DNA of 64,000 nucleotides from Pseudomonadota bacterium (lineage in GTDB: Bacteria; Pseudomonadota; Gammaproteobacteria; Steroidobacterales; Steroidobacteraceae). Of this stretch, positions 8,549 to 19,653 are shown in pieces; the first letter of the stretch is position 1, and the number at the start of each line of letters is the position of its first letter. The notes under the pieces are model-generated. The model saw nothing but the letters and a program-made list of their open reading frames with translations. It did not search any database and had not been told where the DNA came from. Made by a program: the position numbers and the translations under genes. The stretch covers positions 124,001 to 188,000 of the forward strand of contig JAJZUT010000004.1 of NCBI GenBank assembly GCA_021847105.1. Direction: 5' to 3'.

Positions 8549-8989
8549 TCACTGCGCGGCGAGCGCGCCGGAATGTGGCTCGGTGATGAAGGCGACCTTC
8601 ACCATACCGCCGCGCTGCAACTCGTACAGAACGTGCCCGATCGCCTTGTAATCGGCGTCGCGGTCGCCGCGGATATGCACCGACGGCTGCGGCACCTCGA
8701 CGGCGATCTGCTCGATCTTCTGCAGCAGTACCGTGTCGCTGGACACCGATTCGTTGTTCCAGAAAATCGATCCGTCCTTAGTGACCGCGATCGTGATGTC
8801 CTGCGGGGTGGTGTGCGTCGGGATGTTATTCGCCTTCGGCAGCTTCACCGGCACGGTCTTGGTGATCACGGGGATCGTGATGAGAAAGATGATGAGCAGC
8901 ACCAACATGACGTCGACCAGCGGCGTCGTATTGATGGTGGCCATCACGCCCGGTTCTTCTCCCGGGTCGGCTCCGACATTCATCGCCAT
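8549..8989 (-). CDS. exbD1: Biopolymer transport protein ExbD (first copy)
   Basis: This 146-residue ExbD/TolR family protein has the signature MATINTTPLVDVMLVLLIIF with the proton-relay aspartate near residue 26, then a periplasmic domain (VHIRGDRDADYKAIGHVLYELQRGG) typical of ExbD. The ATG at 8989 has GAGGAG upstream; an ORF start at 9067 would add an arginine-rich non-family extension. It lies between exbB and the second exbD on the same strand and forms the ExbB-ExbD motor with them. Confidence 0.9.
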   Translation of the reverse strand: MAMNVGADPGEEPGVMATINTTPLVDVMLVLLIIFLITIPVITKTVPVKLPKANNIPTHTTPQDITIAVTKDGSIFWNNESVSSDTVLLQKIEQIAVEVPQPSVHIRGDRDADYKAIGHVLYELQRGGMVKVAFITEPHSGALAAQ

Positions 8990-9108
8990 TTTCGACAGCT
9001 CCTCACGTCCGGGGCGCACCGCGCCCCGGGTTCGGCATTGGGAACGTGCCCCGCAGCCGCGGGGCACGTCTTTCGCAACCGACGTCGTTCGTCAAAGAGA
9101 CCGGGCTC

Positions 9109-9852
9109 TTACTTGCGGACCGCACCAGCAGGGGCAGCTGCCGGCTTGGCACCACCGCTCTCCGGGCTCGGCACGCGCGCGCCGCTCACCAGATAGGCAT
9201 GCAGGTCGCTGGCAAAGTTGCGCAGTCCGTCCTGCAGCACCTTGTTGCGGCCGAGCAGCCAGTTGTAGCCCCACACGGCCGGCACTGCCGCCGCGAGGCC
9301 GAGCGCAGTCATGATCAGCGCCGAACCGACGGGACCGGCCACCTTGCCGATGCTCGCCTGACCGGCCAGGCCGATCGCGATCAGCGCGTTCATGACGCCC
9401 CAGACCGTGCCGAACAGTCCGACGAACGGCGCCGAAGAGCCGACCGTCGCGAGCAGGCTGAGGCCCTTGGACATCTGGCTGCTGACTTGATCGACCGAGC
9501 GCTGCAGCGACATGGTGATCCACTCGTGCAGGTCGATGCGGTCGGTCAGACGGCCGTCGTGATGCGACATGGCGCGCAGGCCGTCCTCGGCGATGGCGCG
9601 AAACTCATTGCCCTTCTTCAGCTTCTCGACGCCATCCTTGATCGAGGGTGCGGACCAGAAGGACTTCTCCGCCTCGCGCGCGGACTTCTTCAGGCGATGC
9701 TGATCCCACAGCTTGGTGAAGATGATGTACCAGGTCGCCAGTGACATCGCAAGCAGCAGAATCATCACAAACTTGTCGATGATGGTGCCATTGTTCCACA
9801 CGCCAGCGATGCCGTATGGATTGTTGACGGGTGCGGTTGGTTGGATGGCCAT
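9109..9852 (-). CDS. exbB: MotA/TolQ/ExbB proton channel protein ExbB
   Basis: This 247-residue inner-membrane protein has three predicted membrane segments: FVMILLLAMSLATWYIIF near the N-terminus, then LSLLATVGSSAPFVGLFGTVWGVMNAL and ALIMTALGLAAAVPAVWGYN. The GLFGTVWG and AAVPAVWGYN patterns are diagnostic of the ExbB/TolQ/MotA family. ExbB forms the pentameric core of the motor that energises TonB. It is encoded 66 bases after tonB and 119 bases before exbD1. The C-terminal tail (PAAAPAGAVRK) is low-complexity and probably cytoplasmic. Confidence 0.92.
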   Translation of the reverse strand: MAIQPTAPVNNPYGIAGVWNNGTIIDKFVMILLLAMSLATWYIIFTKLWDQHRLKKSAREAEKSFWSAPSIKDGVEKLKKGNEFRAIAEDGLRAMSHHDGRLTDRIDLHEWITMSLQRSVDQVSSQMSKGLSLLATVGSSAPFVGLFGTVWGVMNALIAIGLAGQASIGKVAGPVGSALIMTALGLAAAVPAVWGYNWLLGRNKVLQDGLRNFASDLHAYLVSGARVPSPESGGAKPAAAPAGAVRK

Positions 9853-9918
9853 AGATTTCCTCAGATCACAAATAAGCCGCGTTGTATGGCGGGGTCGAAG
9901 TTGGAAGGGACGGGTGCA

Positions 9919-10551
9919 TCAGAAGTCGTTCAGCTGGAACTTGATGGGCAGATGGCCGCAGAAGTTGATCGGCCGGCCATTCGCTTTCTCGGGATTCCAG
10001 TGACCGGAAGTGGCGCGCGCATAGCGCAATGCAGCGCGATCGAGTCGCGGGCTGCCCGAGCTGTGGATGACCTTCGGCTGCGCCGAGAGCTGTCCGTTCG
10101 GGCCGACGCAGACCTCCACGATGGCAGTGCCCTGCTCGCCGAGGCGCTGCGAGGCCTGCGGATAGTAGTCCTGAGTCGAGGGGAAGTCCCCGGTCGGGCT
10201 GAGCGGGGTGTAATGCATCGGCGCCGGCGGCGGCGGCGCGGCGCGCACCACGTGCTTGACCACGGTGATCGCGTGACTCTGGGCGGCTGCCGGCACATTG
10301 ATTTGGATCATCGGGGGCGGCACCTGCACCTGCTGCTGCACCAGCTGCGGCGGCGGCGGGGGCGGCGGGGGCAGGTGCTTGCGCACCTGACGCACGATGG
10401 TCGTCTTCAGGGGCGGAGCAACGAGCCGTACCACACGGGTGGCCAGTCCTGCCTCGAGCGCCCAGAAGATAAACAAGTGCAGCACGATGATGGCTGCCAG
10501 AACGGCCGATCGGCGGGTGAAAAAATTTGTGTCGTGTACGTAAGCGCTCAT
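9919..10551 (-). CDS. tonB: Energy transducer TonB
   Basis: This 210-residue TonB protein has a cytoplasmic start, then one membrane anchor (AVLAAIIVLHLFIFWALEAG, about residues 16-35) containing the conserved histidine. A run of eight prolines with PPP blocks spans the periplasm, and the C-terminal TonB domain (SQRLGEQGTAIVEVCVGPNGQL ... SGSPRLDRAALRYARATSGHW) contacts the TonB box of outer-membrane receptors. Here the proline linker is short and followed by a Gln/Val-rich stretch. It is the first gene of the tonB-exbB-exbD1-exbD2-TPR cluster. A TonB-dependent receptor is encoded much further along at 52987-55386. Confidence 0.92.
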   Translation of the reverse strand: MSAYVHDTNFFTRRSAVLAAIIVLHLFIFWALEAGLATRVVRLVAPPLKTTIVRQVRKHLPPPPPPPPQLVQQQVQVPPPMIQINVPAAAQSHAITVVKHVVRAAPPPPAPMHYTPLSPTGDFPSTQDYYPQASQRLGEQGTAIVEVCVGPNGQLSAQPKVIHSSGSPRLDRAALRYARATSGHWNPEKANGRPINFCGHLPIKFQLNDF

Positions 10552-11130
10552 GAGTGAATACTGAGGCGTGGCTGTTGCCTATCCCAAAAACACCGGAACG
10601 AGACGAGAGCGGTGCAAGGTAACGGTCTTTCCACCTGCCCGCAAGCGGCTCAATCCGGACCCGAGCTGACCGGCGGCACTGCCCCCGGCACATTCATACT
10701 TTGGTACACGTGCGGCCCCCCCGATCGGGCTGACGCTCGTGTGGCTCAATCCCCCTGTATGGTTCGGTTTCACGGCGACTCGAGGGCGACAAGCCAAGCG
10801 CGCGCGCCATGAGCATCCGCTGATGCGATGCCCAACTGTAACCGCTACCCGCCGCGCTGACAACTGCGCGGATTGACCAATCGCCGGATCGAAGCGCTTA
10901 CGCATGGATGATCTGAGGAGCGAGAGCTCGGCCGAAGCGCAGTGCGGCACGGCGCGCCAGCGAGTGCCCGTGCGCTTCAATCCTGCACGCCGCTGCGTGC
11001 GCCCCACCTGTCTCATGATTGCTCACAGTGCACTATTGTTTCGTAGTCTGACGACAGACAGATGAAAATCCATACGACAATCGGTCAATTCGACTAACCG
11101 AAGCGCCGTGCGACGAACCGAGTGCGCACC
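10552..11130. other. Intergenic region upstream of tonB, no gene seen
   Basis: About 580 bases separate the tonB start from the end of the M17 aminopeptidase gene. Short open frames on both strands have no recognisable product and no ribosome sites. No tRNA, riboswitch or strong terminator was found. It must contain the tonB promoter, but I could not single out a -35/-10 pair or a Fur-box-like palindrome. Confidence 0.5.
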
Positions 11131-12510
11131 TCAACCGAAGCGCTCGCGCAGAAACCGATAGAGCACGCGCACGCATTGCGCCTCCGCGCCGACGGGTCGG
11201 CCCGGCCGATCCTTGCCGTTCCACGCATACAGATCGATGTGGACCCAGTCGGTCGCCGCCTCGACGAAGCGCTTCAGAAACAGCGCAGCGATGATCGAGC
11301 CGGCGAATGGCGTCGAAGCGACATTATTAAGATCGGCGATTTTGCTGCCGAGGTCCTCTTCGTAGCCCTGCCACAACGGCATCGGCCAGAGCGGATCAAC
11401 CTCCTCCTCGCCGATCTCGCGCAGCCGCTCCGCGAGTGCGCGGCGATTGCTGTAGAGCGCCGGCACCTCCGGTCCGAGCGCGGTGCGCGCCGCGCCGGTG
11501 AGCGTCGCCAGATCGATCAGCAGCTGCGGACGCTCCTCCTGCGCCACGGCGAGCGCATCGGCGAGCACCAGCCGCCCCTCGGCGTCGGTGTTGCCGATCT
11601 CCACCGTGAGGCCCTTGCGCGAGCGCAGCACATCACCAGGCCGGTAGGCCGCCCCGCCGACGCTGTTCTCGACCGCCGCGATCAGCACGCGCAGCTGCAG
11701 GGGCGCATCGAGCCGCATCAGCAAATCCGCCAGCGCAAGGGCGCAGGCCGCTCCGCCCATATCCTTTTTCATCAGCGCCATCGCGCTCGAGGGCTTCAGA
11801 TCGAGTCCGCCGGTATCGAAGCACACGCCCTTGCCAACGAGCGTCACGCGCGGAGCGTCCTTCTCGCCCCAGCGCAGATCGATCAGCCGCGGCTCGCGCA
11901 CACTGCCGGCGCCCACGGCACGCAGCAGCGGGAAGCCGCTGAGCTCCCCGCCGCTGAGCACCTGGCAGCGCGCGCCGCGCTCGCGCGCGAGCGCCACCGC
12001 CGCATCGGCCAGCTCCTGCGGGCCGAGGTCATTCGGCGGGGTGTTGATCAGGTCGCGTGCCAGCGCACTGGCATGAGCGGCCGCGACCGCATAGCGCACA
12101 TCCGCCTGCGGCGGGGCAATCAGCGCCGCTCCCGGCACGAACGGTCCATCGAGCCGGTAGCGGTTCATGCGGTAGCCGCCGAGCAGCCAGCCGAGCACGA
12201 AGTGGGTGGCGGCGCGGGGCGGCAGCGAGGTCGCCAGACGCCACGGCAGCGCCGGCAGCCGCTCCGGCGCCCCCGCGGCGTGCCAGGGACCGAGTTCGCC
12301 GGCCGAAGACAGCGTGCCAAGCCCGAGCAGCGCTGCGGCGACGCCCTCTTCCCCTGGCAGCGTCAGCACGCGATAACGCTCGGCCTGAAAGACATGCGCG
12401 CGCACCCAGGCGGCCACTGCAGCACTTTGCGTGCCGAGCCAGCCCTCGAGCTCGCCCTCGGTGAGCAGCCACAGCGGGCGTGACTCGCCCGGGTCGCTAC
12501 TGAGTAACAT
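11131..12510 (-). CDS. M17 family leucyl aminopeptidase
   Basis: This is a cytosolic zinc/manganese aminopeptidase of about 459 residues. The catalytic C-terminal domain contains VTLVGKGVCFDTGGLDLKP, the metal-site motif MKKDMGGA, and the family signature NTDAEGRLVLADAL. The N-terminal domain is shorter and more divergent than in E. coli PepA, as in the PepB-like/xanthomonad branch. It releases N-terminal residues in protein and peptide turnover. The start is uncertain: ATGs at 12510 (MLLSSDPGESRP), 12534 and 12609 are in frame. The first is chosen because the residues upstream look random and 12609 would overlap the candidate -35 box of the divergent ilv operon. Confidence 0.87.
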   Translation of the reverse strand: MLLSSDPGESRPLWLLTEGELEGWLGTQSAAVAAWVRAHVFQAERYRVLTLPGEEGVAAALLGLGTLSSAGELGPWHAAGAPERLPALPWRLATSLPPRAATHFVLGWLLGGYRMNRYRLDGPFVPGAALIAPPQADVRYAVAAAHASALARDLINTPPNDLGPQELADAAVALARERGARCQVLSGGELSGFPLLRAVGAGSVREPRLIDLRWGEKDAPRVTLVGKGVCFDTGGLDLKPSSAMALMKKDMGGAACALALADLLMRLDAPLQLRVLIAAVENSVGGAAYRPGDVLRSRKGLTVEIGNTDAEGRLVLADALAVAQEERPQLLIDLATLTGAARTALGPEVPALYSNRRALAERLREIGEEEVDPLWPMPLWQGYEEDLGSKIADLNNVASTPFAGSIIAALFLKRFVEAATDWVHIDLYAWNGKDRPGRPVGAEAQCVRVLYRFLRERFG

Positions 12511-12592
12511 TTCGTGTGACACGCAAGTGAGCATAGCGCGTCGTGCGCGCGCCGTGCCAGGGACGCGCATCGGGCCGTGGACCGCGGCGACG

Positions 12593-12622
12593 TTGACAAA
12601 CACTCGCACGGTGTGCTCCTAT
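12593..12622 (+). promoter_or_regulatory. Candidate promoter of the ilv-leu operon
   Basis: A perfect -35 hexamer TTGACA lies at 12593-12598. With an 18-base spacer a weak -10 candidate TCCTAT falls at 12617-12622. A start near 12630 would leave about 55 bases before the leader peptide, as in classical attenuators. The -35 is convincing; the -10 is poor. Confidence 0.45.
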
Positions 12623-12683
12623 CCGTTCCATCATCTCCACTTTTTTGCCCAGGCACCCGAAGCCCGTGGTACCCGCCGCACAC

Positions 12684-12803
12684 ATGGTCCGAGCCCACAC
12701 CGCGCCCCGCGCGGTGAGCGTGTCGCTCGGCCGGCTGCCGGTACTTCTTATCGGACTGCTGCTCCTTGCGGGCAGCCGGTGCGGGGTGCTCGCGATCGCC
12801 TGA
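12684..12803 (+). CDS. Leader peptide of the ilv-leu attenuator (39 aa)
   Basis: An ATG at 12684 opens a 39-codon frame ending with TGA at 12801. Sixteen of its residues are Leu, Val or Ile, with the dense run LPVLLIGLLLL at codons 18-28. It sits between a candidate promoter and a terminator hairpin directly upstream of ilvC. This is the signature of a regulatory leader peptide whose translation senses charged branched-chain tRNAs: slow ribosomes at the Leu/Val/Ile codons favour the antiterminator. Its ribosome site is weak by eye. It could be mistaken for a small membrane peptide, but the RNA structure that follows explains it better. Confidence 0.75.
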   Translation: MVRAHTAPRAVSVSLGRLPVLLIGLLLLAGSRCGVLAIA

Positions 12804-12850
12804 GGACACACAGGCAGGGGCGAGAGAAGACACCAGAACCCCGCACCGGC
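12775..12850 (+). promoter_or_regulatory. Antiterminator pairing of the ilv-leu attenuator
   Basis: Bases 12775-12787 (GCCGGTGCGGGGT) are the exact complement of 12838-12850 (ACCCCGCACCGGC), giving a 13-bp uninterrupted helix. The second segment is also the left arm of the terminator, so the two structures exclude each other. The first segment covers leader codons 31-35, just after the Leu run. A ribosome stalled on those Leu codons leaves it free, whereas one reaching the stop codon covers it. An upstream GC-rich segment around 12701-12715 could act as the protector arm. Confidence 0.78.
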
Positions 12851-12874
12851 CCGTAAGCCGCTGCGGGGTTTTTT
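12837..12874 (+). terminator. Attenuator terminator upstream of ilvC
   Basis: AACCCCGCA (12837-12845) pairs perfectly with TGCGGGGTT (12862-12870). CGGC/GCCG inside extends the stem after a single C-C mismatch, and a run of six T (12869-12874) completes a textbook Rho-independent terminator. It lies 33 bases past the leader-peptide stop and 64 bases before the ilvC start, so in the absence of antitermination it would end transcription before the operon. Confidence 0.88.
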
Positions 12875-12937
12875 ATGCGTGTTATTGCACGAGTGTGATC
12901 TGACATCCGGGCCACGAGGCCGATTGGGAGTATCGAG

Positions 12938-13933
12938 ATGAAGCTGTATTCGCAAAAAGACGTCGAACAGAAAGCCTTGCGCGGTGCGCGCATCGCGGTC
13001 ATGGGCTATGGCAGCCAGGGCCGCGCGCATGCACTGAACCTCAAGGACAGTGGCTTTGACGTCGTCGTGGGCGTTCGCAAGGGCGGTCCGGGCTGGAAGA
13101 AAGCCAAGAAGGATGGCCTGGCGGTCGCCGAGCCGGTGCGTGCGGCACGCGATGCCGACCTGGTGGCGATGCTGGTGCCCGATCTGGCGCAGAAGTCGCT
13201 TTATGAGAGCATCGAACCGGCACTGAAGAACGGCGCAACGCTGCTGTTCGCCCACGGCTTCAACATCCATTTCAAGCAGATCAAGCCGCGCAAGGACCTC
13301 GATGTGGTGCTGATCGCCCCGAAGGGACCGGGCGACCTGGTGCGCCGCCAGTACCAGCAGGGCCGCGGCGTACCGTGCCTGATCGCCGTCGCGCAGAACG
13401 CCACTGGCAAGGCGCACGCGCGCGCCCTCGCCTATGCCCATGGCATCGGCGGCACGCGCGGCGGGGTGCTCGAGACGACCTTCGCCGAGGAGACCGAGAC
13501 CGACCTGTTCGGCGAGCAGGCCGTGCTCTGTGGCGGCGCCACCGAACTGGTGGTGCGCGGCTGGGAGACGCTGGTCGAGGCCGGCTATCAGCCGGAGGTC
13601 GCCTACTACGAATGTCTGCACGAGCTGAAGCTCATCGTCGACCTGCTGCATGAGGGCGGCATCACGAAGATGCATCAGTTCATCAGCGAGACCGCCAAGT
13701 ATGGGGATCTCACCCGCGGCCCGCGCATCGTCGATGCCCGCGTGAAGAAGGAGATGGGCAAGGTGCTGAAGGAAATTCAGTCCGGCACCTTTGCGCGCCA
13801 GTGGATTCGCGAGAACGCCACCGGGCGCAAGCGTTACCAGAAGCTGCTCAAGCGCGACATCGAGCATCCGATCGAGAAAGTCGGCGAGCGGCTGCGCGCG
13901 CGCATGTCCTGGCTCAACGACAAGCGCGCCTGA
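12938..13933 (+). CDS. ilvC: Ketol-acid reductoisomerase
   Basis: This 331-residue class I enzyme converts acetolactate (or acetohydroxybutyrate) to the dihydroxy acid using NADPH and Mg2+ in valine and isoleucine synthesis. The Rossmann motif [13 protein letters not shown] is at about residues 23-35. AHGFNIHF lies near 107, and the C-terminal knotted domain includes the metal-binding [14 protein letters not shown] and [12 protein letters not shown] regions. A GGGAG ribosome site precedes the ATG. It is the first gene of the operon and is directly behind the attenuator. ilvG/ilvM/ilvB and ilvD are not in the operon, so acetolactate synthase and dihydroxyacid dehydratase must be encoded elsewhere. 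Confidence 0.95.
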   Translation: MKLYSQKDVEQKALRGARIAVMGYGSQGRAHALNLKDSGFDVVVGVRKGGPGWKKAKKDGLAVAEPVRAARDADLVAMLVPDLAQKSLYESIEPALKNGATLLFAHGFNIHFKQIKPRKDLDVVLIAPKGPGDLVRRQYQQGRGVPCLIAVAQNATGKAHARALAYAHGIGGTRGGVLETTFAEETETDLFGEQAVLCGGATELVVRGWETLVEAGYQPEVAYYECLHELKLIVDLLHEGGITKMHQFISETAKYGDLTRGPRIVDARVKKEMGKVLKEIQSGTFARQWIRENATGRKRYQKLLKRDIEHPIEKVGERLRARMSWLNDKRA

Positions 13934-13975
13934 GCGCCCCGTCGCCACCGCCCACCTGTGCGAGGAGATCCTTCC

Positions 13976-15553
<1,578 letters not shown>

Positions 15554-15595
15554 AGATTCAGAATCACATCGGCAGCGCGCTACGGGAGATTCCGC

Positions 15596-16555
15596 ATGCC
15601 CATACCGGCCACTCAGTTCATCTGGTTCAACGGCAAGCTCGTTCCTTGGGAGAAGGCCACCGTGCACGTGCTCGCGCACGCGCTGCACTACGGCTCATCG
15701 GTGTTCGAAGGGGTGCGGGCCTACGAGACGCACAAGGGCGTGGCCATCTTTCGCCTGCACGATCACACCCGGCGGCTGTTCGACTCGGCGAAGATCTATC
15801 GCATGAGCCTGCCGTTCACGGTCGGCGACATCGATGCGGCCTGCCGCCAGGTCATCGCGGCCAATGGTCTCGCCCGCGGCGCGTACATCCGTCCGGTGGC
15901 GTTCCGCGGCTACGGTGAGATCGGCGTCGCGCCGAAGATCGAGCCGCCCACGGAAGTGGCTGTGGCCGCCTGGGAATGGGGCAAGTACCTCGGCCACGAG
16001 AGCGAGGAGCAGGGCGTCGACGTGTGCATCGCCTCCTGGCACCGGGTCGCGCCGAACACGATCCCGGCGCTCGCCAAGGCCGGCGGCAATTATCTGTCGA
16101 GTCAGCTGATCGGCGCCGAAGCGCGCCGCCTCGGCTTTCACGAGGGCATCGGGCTCGCACCCGATGGCACGATCAGCGAGGGATCGGGTGAGAACCTCTT
16201 CCTCGTCAAGGACGGCGTACTGCTCACCCCCGCCCTCGCCCATTCGGTGCTCGGCGGCATCACCCGCGATACCGTCATGCGCCTCGCGCGCGAACGCGGC
16301 ATCGAAGTGCGCGAATGCGCCATTCCCCGCGAGCTGCTGTACATCGCCGATGAGGCGTTCTTCACGGGCACGGCGGTCGAGATCACCCCGATCCGCTCGG
16401 TCGATCGGCTGAACGTCGGCACCGGTCAGCGCGGCCCGATCACCGAGACGCTGCAGAAAGCGTTCTTCGGCCTGTTCAGCGGCGCCACGCCCGACAAATG
16501 GGGCTGGCTCGATCACGTGGACATGCAGGCCGCGCCGGCTGCGGTGGCGCGCTAA
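15596..16555 (+). CDS. ilvE: Branched-chain amino acid aminotransferase
   Basis: This 319-residue fold-type IV PLP enzyme transfers amino groups between glutamate and the keto acids of Leu, Ile and Val. Motifs include [12 protein letters not shown], the PLP-lysine region [15 protein letters not shown] (lysine near residue 160), [15 protein letters not shown] and [11 protein letters not shown] near the end of the active site. GGGAGA precedes the ATG. It sits between leuA and leuC, and its stop overlaps the leuC start by one base, which places a transaminase inside an otherwise leu-type operon. Confidence 0.94.
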   Translation: MPIPATQFIWFNGKLVPWEKATVHVLAHALHYGSSVFEGVRAYETHKGVAIFRLHDHTRRLFDSAKIYRMSLPFTVGDIDAACRQVIAANGLARGAYIRPVAFRGYGEIGVAPKIEPPTEVAVAAWEWGKYLGHESEEQGVDVCIASWHRVAPNTIPALAKAGGNYLSSQLIGAEARRLGFHEGIGLAPDGTISEGSGENLFLVKDGVLLTPALAHSVLGGITRDTVMRLARERGIEVRECAIPRELLYIADEAFFTGTAVEITPIRSVDRLNVGTGQRGPITETLQKAFFGLFSGATPDKWGWLDHVDMQAAPAAVAR

Positions 16556-17958
16556 TGGCCACGCCCCTGACGCTGTTCGAGAAGGTCTGGCGCGGCCACG
16601 AGGTTGTCGCGCAGACCGCCGACACCCCCGCGGTGCTGTACATTGATCTGCACCTGATCCACGAGGTCACCTCACCGCAGGCGTTCACCGTGCTGCGCGA
16701 GCGTGGCCTGCGGCTGCGCCGCCCCGCGCTGACGTTCGCGACCATGGATCACTCGACGCCGACGCGTACCGAGCAGGTCTTCGGCGGGGCGCCCATCAGC
16801 ATCGAGGCGGCGGCTCGCCAGGTGCACGAGCTCGAGCGCAATTGCGCCGCGTTCGATGTGGAGCTGCTCGGCCTGCGCGACGAGCGCCGCGGCATCGTGC
16901 ACATCATCGGTCCGGAACTCGGTCTGACTCAGCCGGGCAAGACCGTGGTGTGCGGCGACAGCCACACCAGCACGCACGGGGCGCTCGGAGCGCTCGCCTT
17001 CGGCATCGGCACGACCGAGGTCGGACACGTGTTCGCCACGCAGTGCCTGCTGCAACGCAAGCCGCGCACGCTCGCGGTGAACGTGCACGGCGCACTGCCT
17101 GCGGGTGTCAGCGCCAAGGATCTCATCCTCGCGATCATCGGCCGCATTGGCGTCGGCGGTGGCACCGGGCATGTGATCGAATACCGCGGCGAGGCCATCC
17201 GCGCACTCGACATGGATGGGCGCATGACCGTGTGCAACATGTCCATCGAGGCCGGCGCGCGGGCCGGCATGATTGCCCCGGATGAGACCACGTTCCGCTA
17301 CCTCGCCGGCCGGCCCCGGGCCCCGCAGGGCGCAGCTTGGGAGGCCGCGCTCGAGCAGTGGCGGCAGCTGCCGAGCGATCCCGGTGCGCAGTTCGATCGT
17401 GAGGTCGATATCGAGGCCGGCTCGCTCGAGCCGATGATGACCTACGGCACCAACCCAGGCATGGTGATTCCGGTCGGAGGGACGATTCCCGAGCGCGCCG
17501 ACGACCCGGTATTTGCCAAGGCGCTCACCTACATGGGCTTCGCGCCCGGGCAAGCGCTGCGCGAGCATCCCGTGAACGTCGTCTTTGTGGGCAGCTGCAC
17601 CAACGGGCGGATCTCGGATCTGCGCGCCGCGGCCTCCCTGCTGCGCGGGCGCAAGGTCGCCGCCGGCGTGCACATGCTGGTCGTACCGGGCTCGCAGCAC
17701 GTGAAGCGAGAGGCCGAGGCGGAAGGACTCGATCGGATCTTCCTCGAGGCCGGTGCCGAGTGGCGCGAGTCGGGCTGCTCGATGTGCCTCGGGATGAACG
17801 GCGACCTCGTCCCCAAGGGCCAGTACGCCGTCAGTACCAGCAATCGCAATTTCGAGGGCCGCCAGGGAGTGGGCGCGCGCACCCTGCTCGCCAGCCCGCT
17901 CACCGCCGCCGCCTGCGCGGTACGCGGCCGCGTGACCGACCCGAGGGAGCTGCTGTAA
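16555..17958 (+). CDS. leuC: 3-isopropylmalate dehydratase large subunit
   Basis: This 467-residue aconitase-type protein isomerises 2- to 3-isopropylmalate together with LeuD. The three [4Fe-4S] cysteines are visible in [12 protein letters not shown] and [24 protein letters not shown] and [12 protein letters not shown] are typical LeuC motifs. The start [12 protein letters not shown] at 16555 overlaps the ilvE stop (TAATG); an in-frame ATG at 16498 lies inside ilvE and is rejected. The leuD start overlaps its stop in the same way. Confidence 0.95.
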   Translation: MATPLTLFEKVWRGHEVVAQTADTPAVLYIDLHLIHEVTSPQAFTVLRERGLRLRRPALTFATMDHSTPTRTEQVFGGAPISIEAAARQVHELERNCAAFDVELLGLRDERRGIVHIIGPELGLTQPGKTVVCGDSHTSTHGALGALAFGIGTTEVGHVFATQCLLQRKPRTLAVNVHGALPAGVSAKDLILAIIGRIGVGGGTGHVIEYRGEAIRALDMDGRMTVCNMSIEAGARAGMIAPDETTFRYLAGRPRAPQGAAWEAALEQWRQLPSDPGAQFDREVDIEAGSLEPMMTYGTNPGMVIPVGGTIPERADDPVFAKALTYMGFAPGQALREHPVNVVFVGSCTNGRISDLRAAASLLRGRKVAAGVHMLVVPGSQHVKREAEAEGLDRIFLEAGAEWRESGCSMCLGMNGDLVPKGQYAVSTSNRNFEGRQGVGARTLLASPLTAAACAVRGRVTDPRELL

Positions 17959-18539
17959 TGGAACCGATCCGTACCTTGCGTTCGCGCACCGTCGTACTCA
18001 CCGCGAGCGACATCGATACTGACCAGATCATTCCCGCGCGCTTCCTCACCACCACCACGCGCGAAGGGCTCGGCAAACACCTCTTCGCGGACTGGCGGTA
18101 CGGTCCAGATGGCGCGCCGCGCGCAGATTTCGTGCTGAACCAGCCCCAGGCGCACGGCTGCAGCATCCTGGTCGCCGGCGCGAATTTCGGCTGCGGTTCC
18201 TCGCGCGAGCATGCCCCGTGGGCGCTCACGGACTTTGGCCTGCGTGCGGTGATCAGCACGCAGTTTGCCGATATCTTCCGTAACAACGCGCTGAAGAACG
18301 GTTTGCTGCCGGTGGTCGTCGATGCCGACACGCACCGTTGGCTGCTCGAGCACCCGGGTGAGCCGCTCAGCATCGACCTCGAGTTGAGCAGCCTCACGCT
18401 GCCGAACGGAACAACGGTGCGCTTTCCGCTCGAGCCGTTTGCGCGCTATTGCCTGCTCAACGGCGTCGATGAGCTCGGCTTCCTGCTCGGCCGCGAGGCC
18501 GAAATCGCCGCCTATGAGGCACGCCGGGGACTGGCATGA
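17958..18539 (+). CDS. leuD: 3-isopropylmalate dehydratase small subunit
   Basis: This 193-residue swivel-domain partner of LeuC contains [14 protein letters not shown] near the N-terminus and [17 protein letters not shown], the loop that contacts the substrate. The ATG at 17958 shares a base with the leuC stop (TAATG), so the two subunits are translationally coupled, which suits a 1:1 complex. Its end overlaps leuB by four bases. Confidence 0.95.
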   Translation: MEPIRTLRSRTVVLTASDIDTDQIIPARFLTTTTREGLGKHLFADWRYGPDGAPRADFVLNQPQAHGCSILVAGANFGCGSSREHAPWALTDFGLRAVISTQFADIFRNNALKNGLLPVVVDADTHRWLLEHPGEPLSIDLELSSLTLPNGTTVRFPLEPFARYCLLNGVDELGFLLGREAEIAAYEARRGLA

Positions 18540-19591
18540 AGGCACACATCGCAATTCTCCCGGGCGATGGGATCGGTCCGGAAGTCATCGCCGAGGGTAC
18601 GCGCTGCCTGCACGCGCTCGCGCAGCGTCACGGACACACCTTCACGCTCAGCGAGCTGCCCTTCGGCGGGGCGGCCATCGATCTGAGCGGCGAGCCGCTG
18701 CCCACCGAAACGCTCTCGACCTGCCTGGCAGCCGATGCGGTGCTGCTCGGGGCAATCGGCGGCCCGAAATGGTCGGCACCTGAGGCCAAAGTGCGCCCCG
18801 AACAAGGGCTGCTTGCGCTGCGCAGCGCGCTCGGGGTCTACGCCAACCTGCGGCCGGTCAAGGTGCACCCCGCTCTGCTCAGCGCCTCGAGTCTTAAGCC
18901 CGAAGTGTTGACGGGCGTCGATCTGATGTTCGTGCGCGAGCTCACCGGCGGCATCTACTTCGGTGAGAAACGACAGGACGCCGACAGCGCCACCGACGTC
19001 TGCACGTACACCGTTGCGGAGATCGAACGCATCGTGCGCGCGGCGGCGCAGCTTGCGCGGCAGCGCCGCGGCAAACTGGTCTCCATCGACAAGGCCAACG
19101 TGCTCGAGACCTCGCGCCTGTGGCGCCGGGTGTGCACTCGCGTGATGCGCGAGGAATTTCCCGACGTGTCGCTCGAGCACATGCTGGTCGATGCCGCCGC
19201 CATGCACCTGATCCGCCGACCGCGCGACTTCGATGTGCTCGTGACCGAAAACATGTTCGGCGACATCCTCACCGATGAGGCCTCGATGCTGGCCGGCTCG
19301 CTCGGCTTGCTGCCGTCGGCCTCACTCGGGGAGGGCCGCCGGGGTCTGTACGAGCCGATCCATGGCTCGGCGCCCGACATTGCCGGGCGGGGCATCGCCA
19401 ATCCCTGCGGCACGCTGCTCAGCGTCGCGCTGTTGCTGCGGCACTCACTCGGACTGAGCGCTGAGGCCGAGGCACTCGAACAGGCCGTGTCGGCGGCGCT
19501 CGAGGCCGGCGCTCGCACCCCGGACGTGGCCGGTGACGCCCCTGCGGCTTCGACCCGCGCGTTCGGCGATGCGGTATTGAGCCGGCTGTAA
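18536..19591 (+). CDS. leuB: 3-isopropylmalate dehydrogenase
   Basis: This 351-residue NAD-dependent beta-decarboxylating dehydrogenase carries out the last leucine-specific step before transamination. Motifs are [11 protein letters not shown] near the start, [26 protein letters not shown], and the metal/cofactor region [16 protein letters not shown] followed by [18 protein letters not shown]. The ATGA overlap with leuD shows coupling. It is the last gene of the ilv-leu operon and converges on metB 56 bases downstream. Confidence 0.95.
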   Translation: MKAHIAILPGDGIGPEVIAEGTRCLHALAQRHGHTFTLSELPFGGAAIDLSGEPLPTETLSTCLAADAVLLGAIGGPKWSAPEAKVRPEQGLLALRSALGVYANLRPVKVHPALLSASSLKPEVLTGVDLMFVRELTGGIYFGEKRQDADSATDVCTYTVAEIERIVRAAAQLARQRRGKLVSIDKANVLETSRLWRRVCTRVMREEFPDVSLEHMLVDAAAMHLIRRPRDFDVLVTENMFGDILTDEASMLAGSLGLLPSASLGEGRRGLYEPIHGSAPDIAGRGIANPCGTLLSVALLLRHSLGLSAEAEALEQAVSAALEAGARTPDVAGDAPAASTRAFGDAVLSRL

Positions 19592-19631
19592 GGGCACGTT
19601 CGGGCGCCGGCGCAACGCCCTCGGGCGCTGC

Positions 19632-19653
19632 GCCTGAGGAGCGCTCCTCAGGC
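19632..19653. terminator. Perfect palindrome between convergent leuB and metB
   Basis: A perfect 22-base palindrome with the core CTGAGGAGCGCTCCTCAG lies in the leuB-metB gap and reaches into the metB stop codon. It could form a hairpin in both transcripts and serve as a two-way terminator or RNA stabiliser. It has no T-tract and almost no loop, so simple intrinsic termination is doubtful. Confidence 0.4.
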
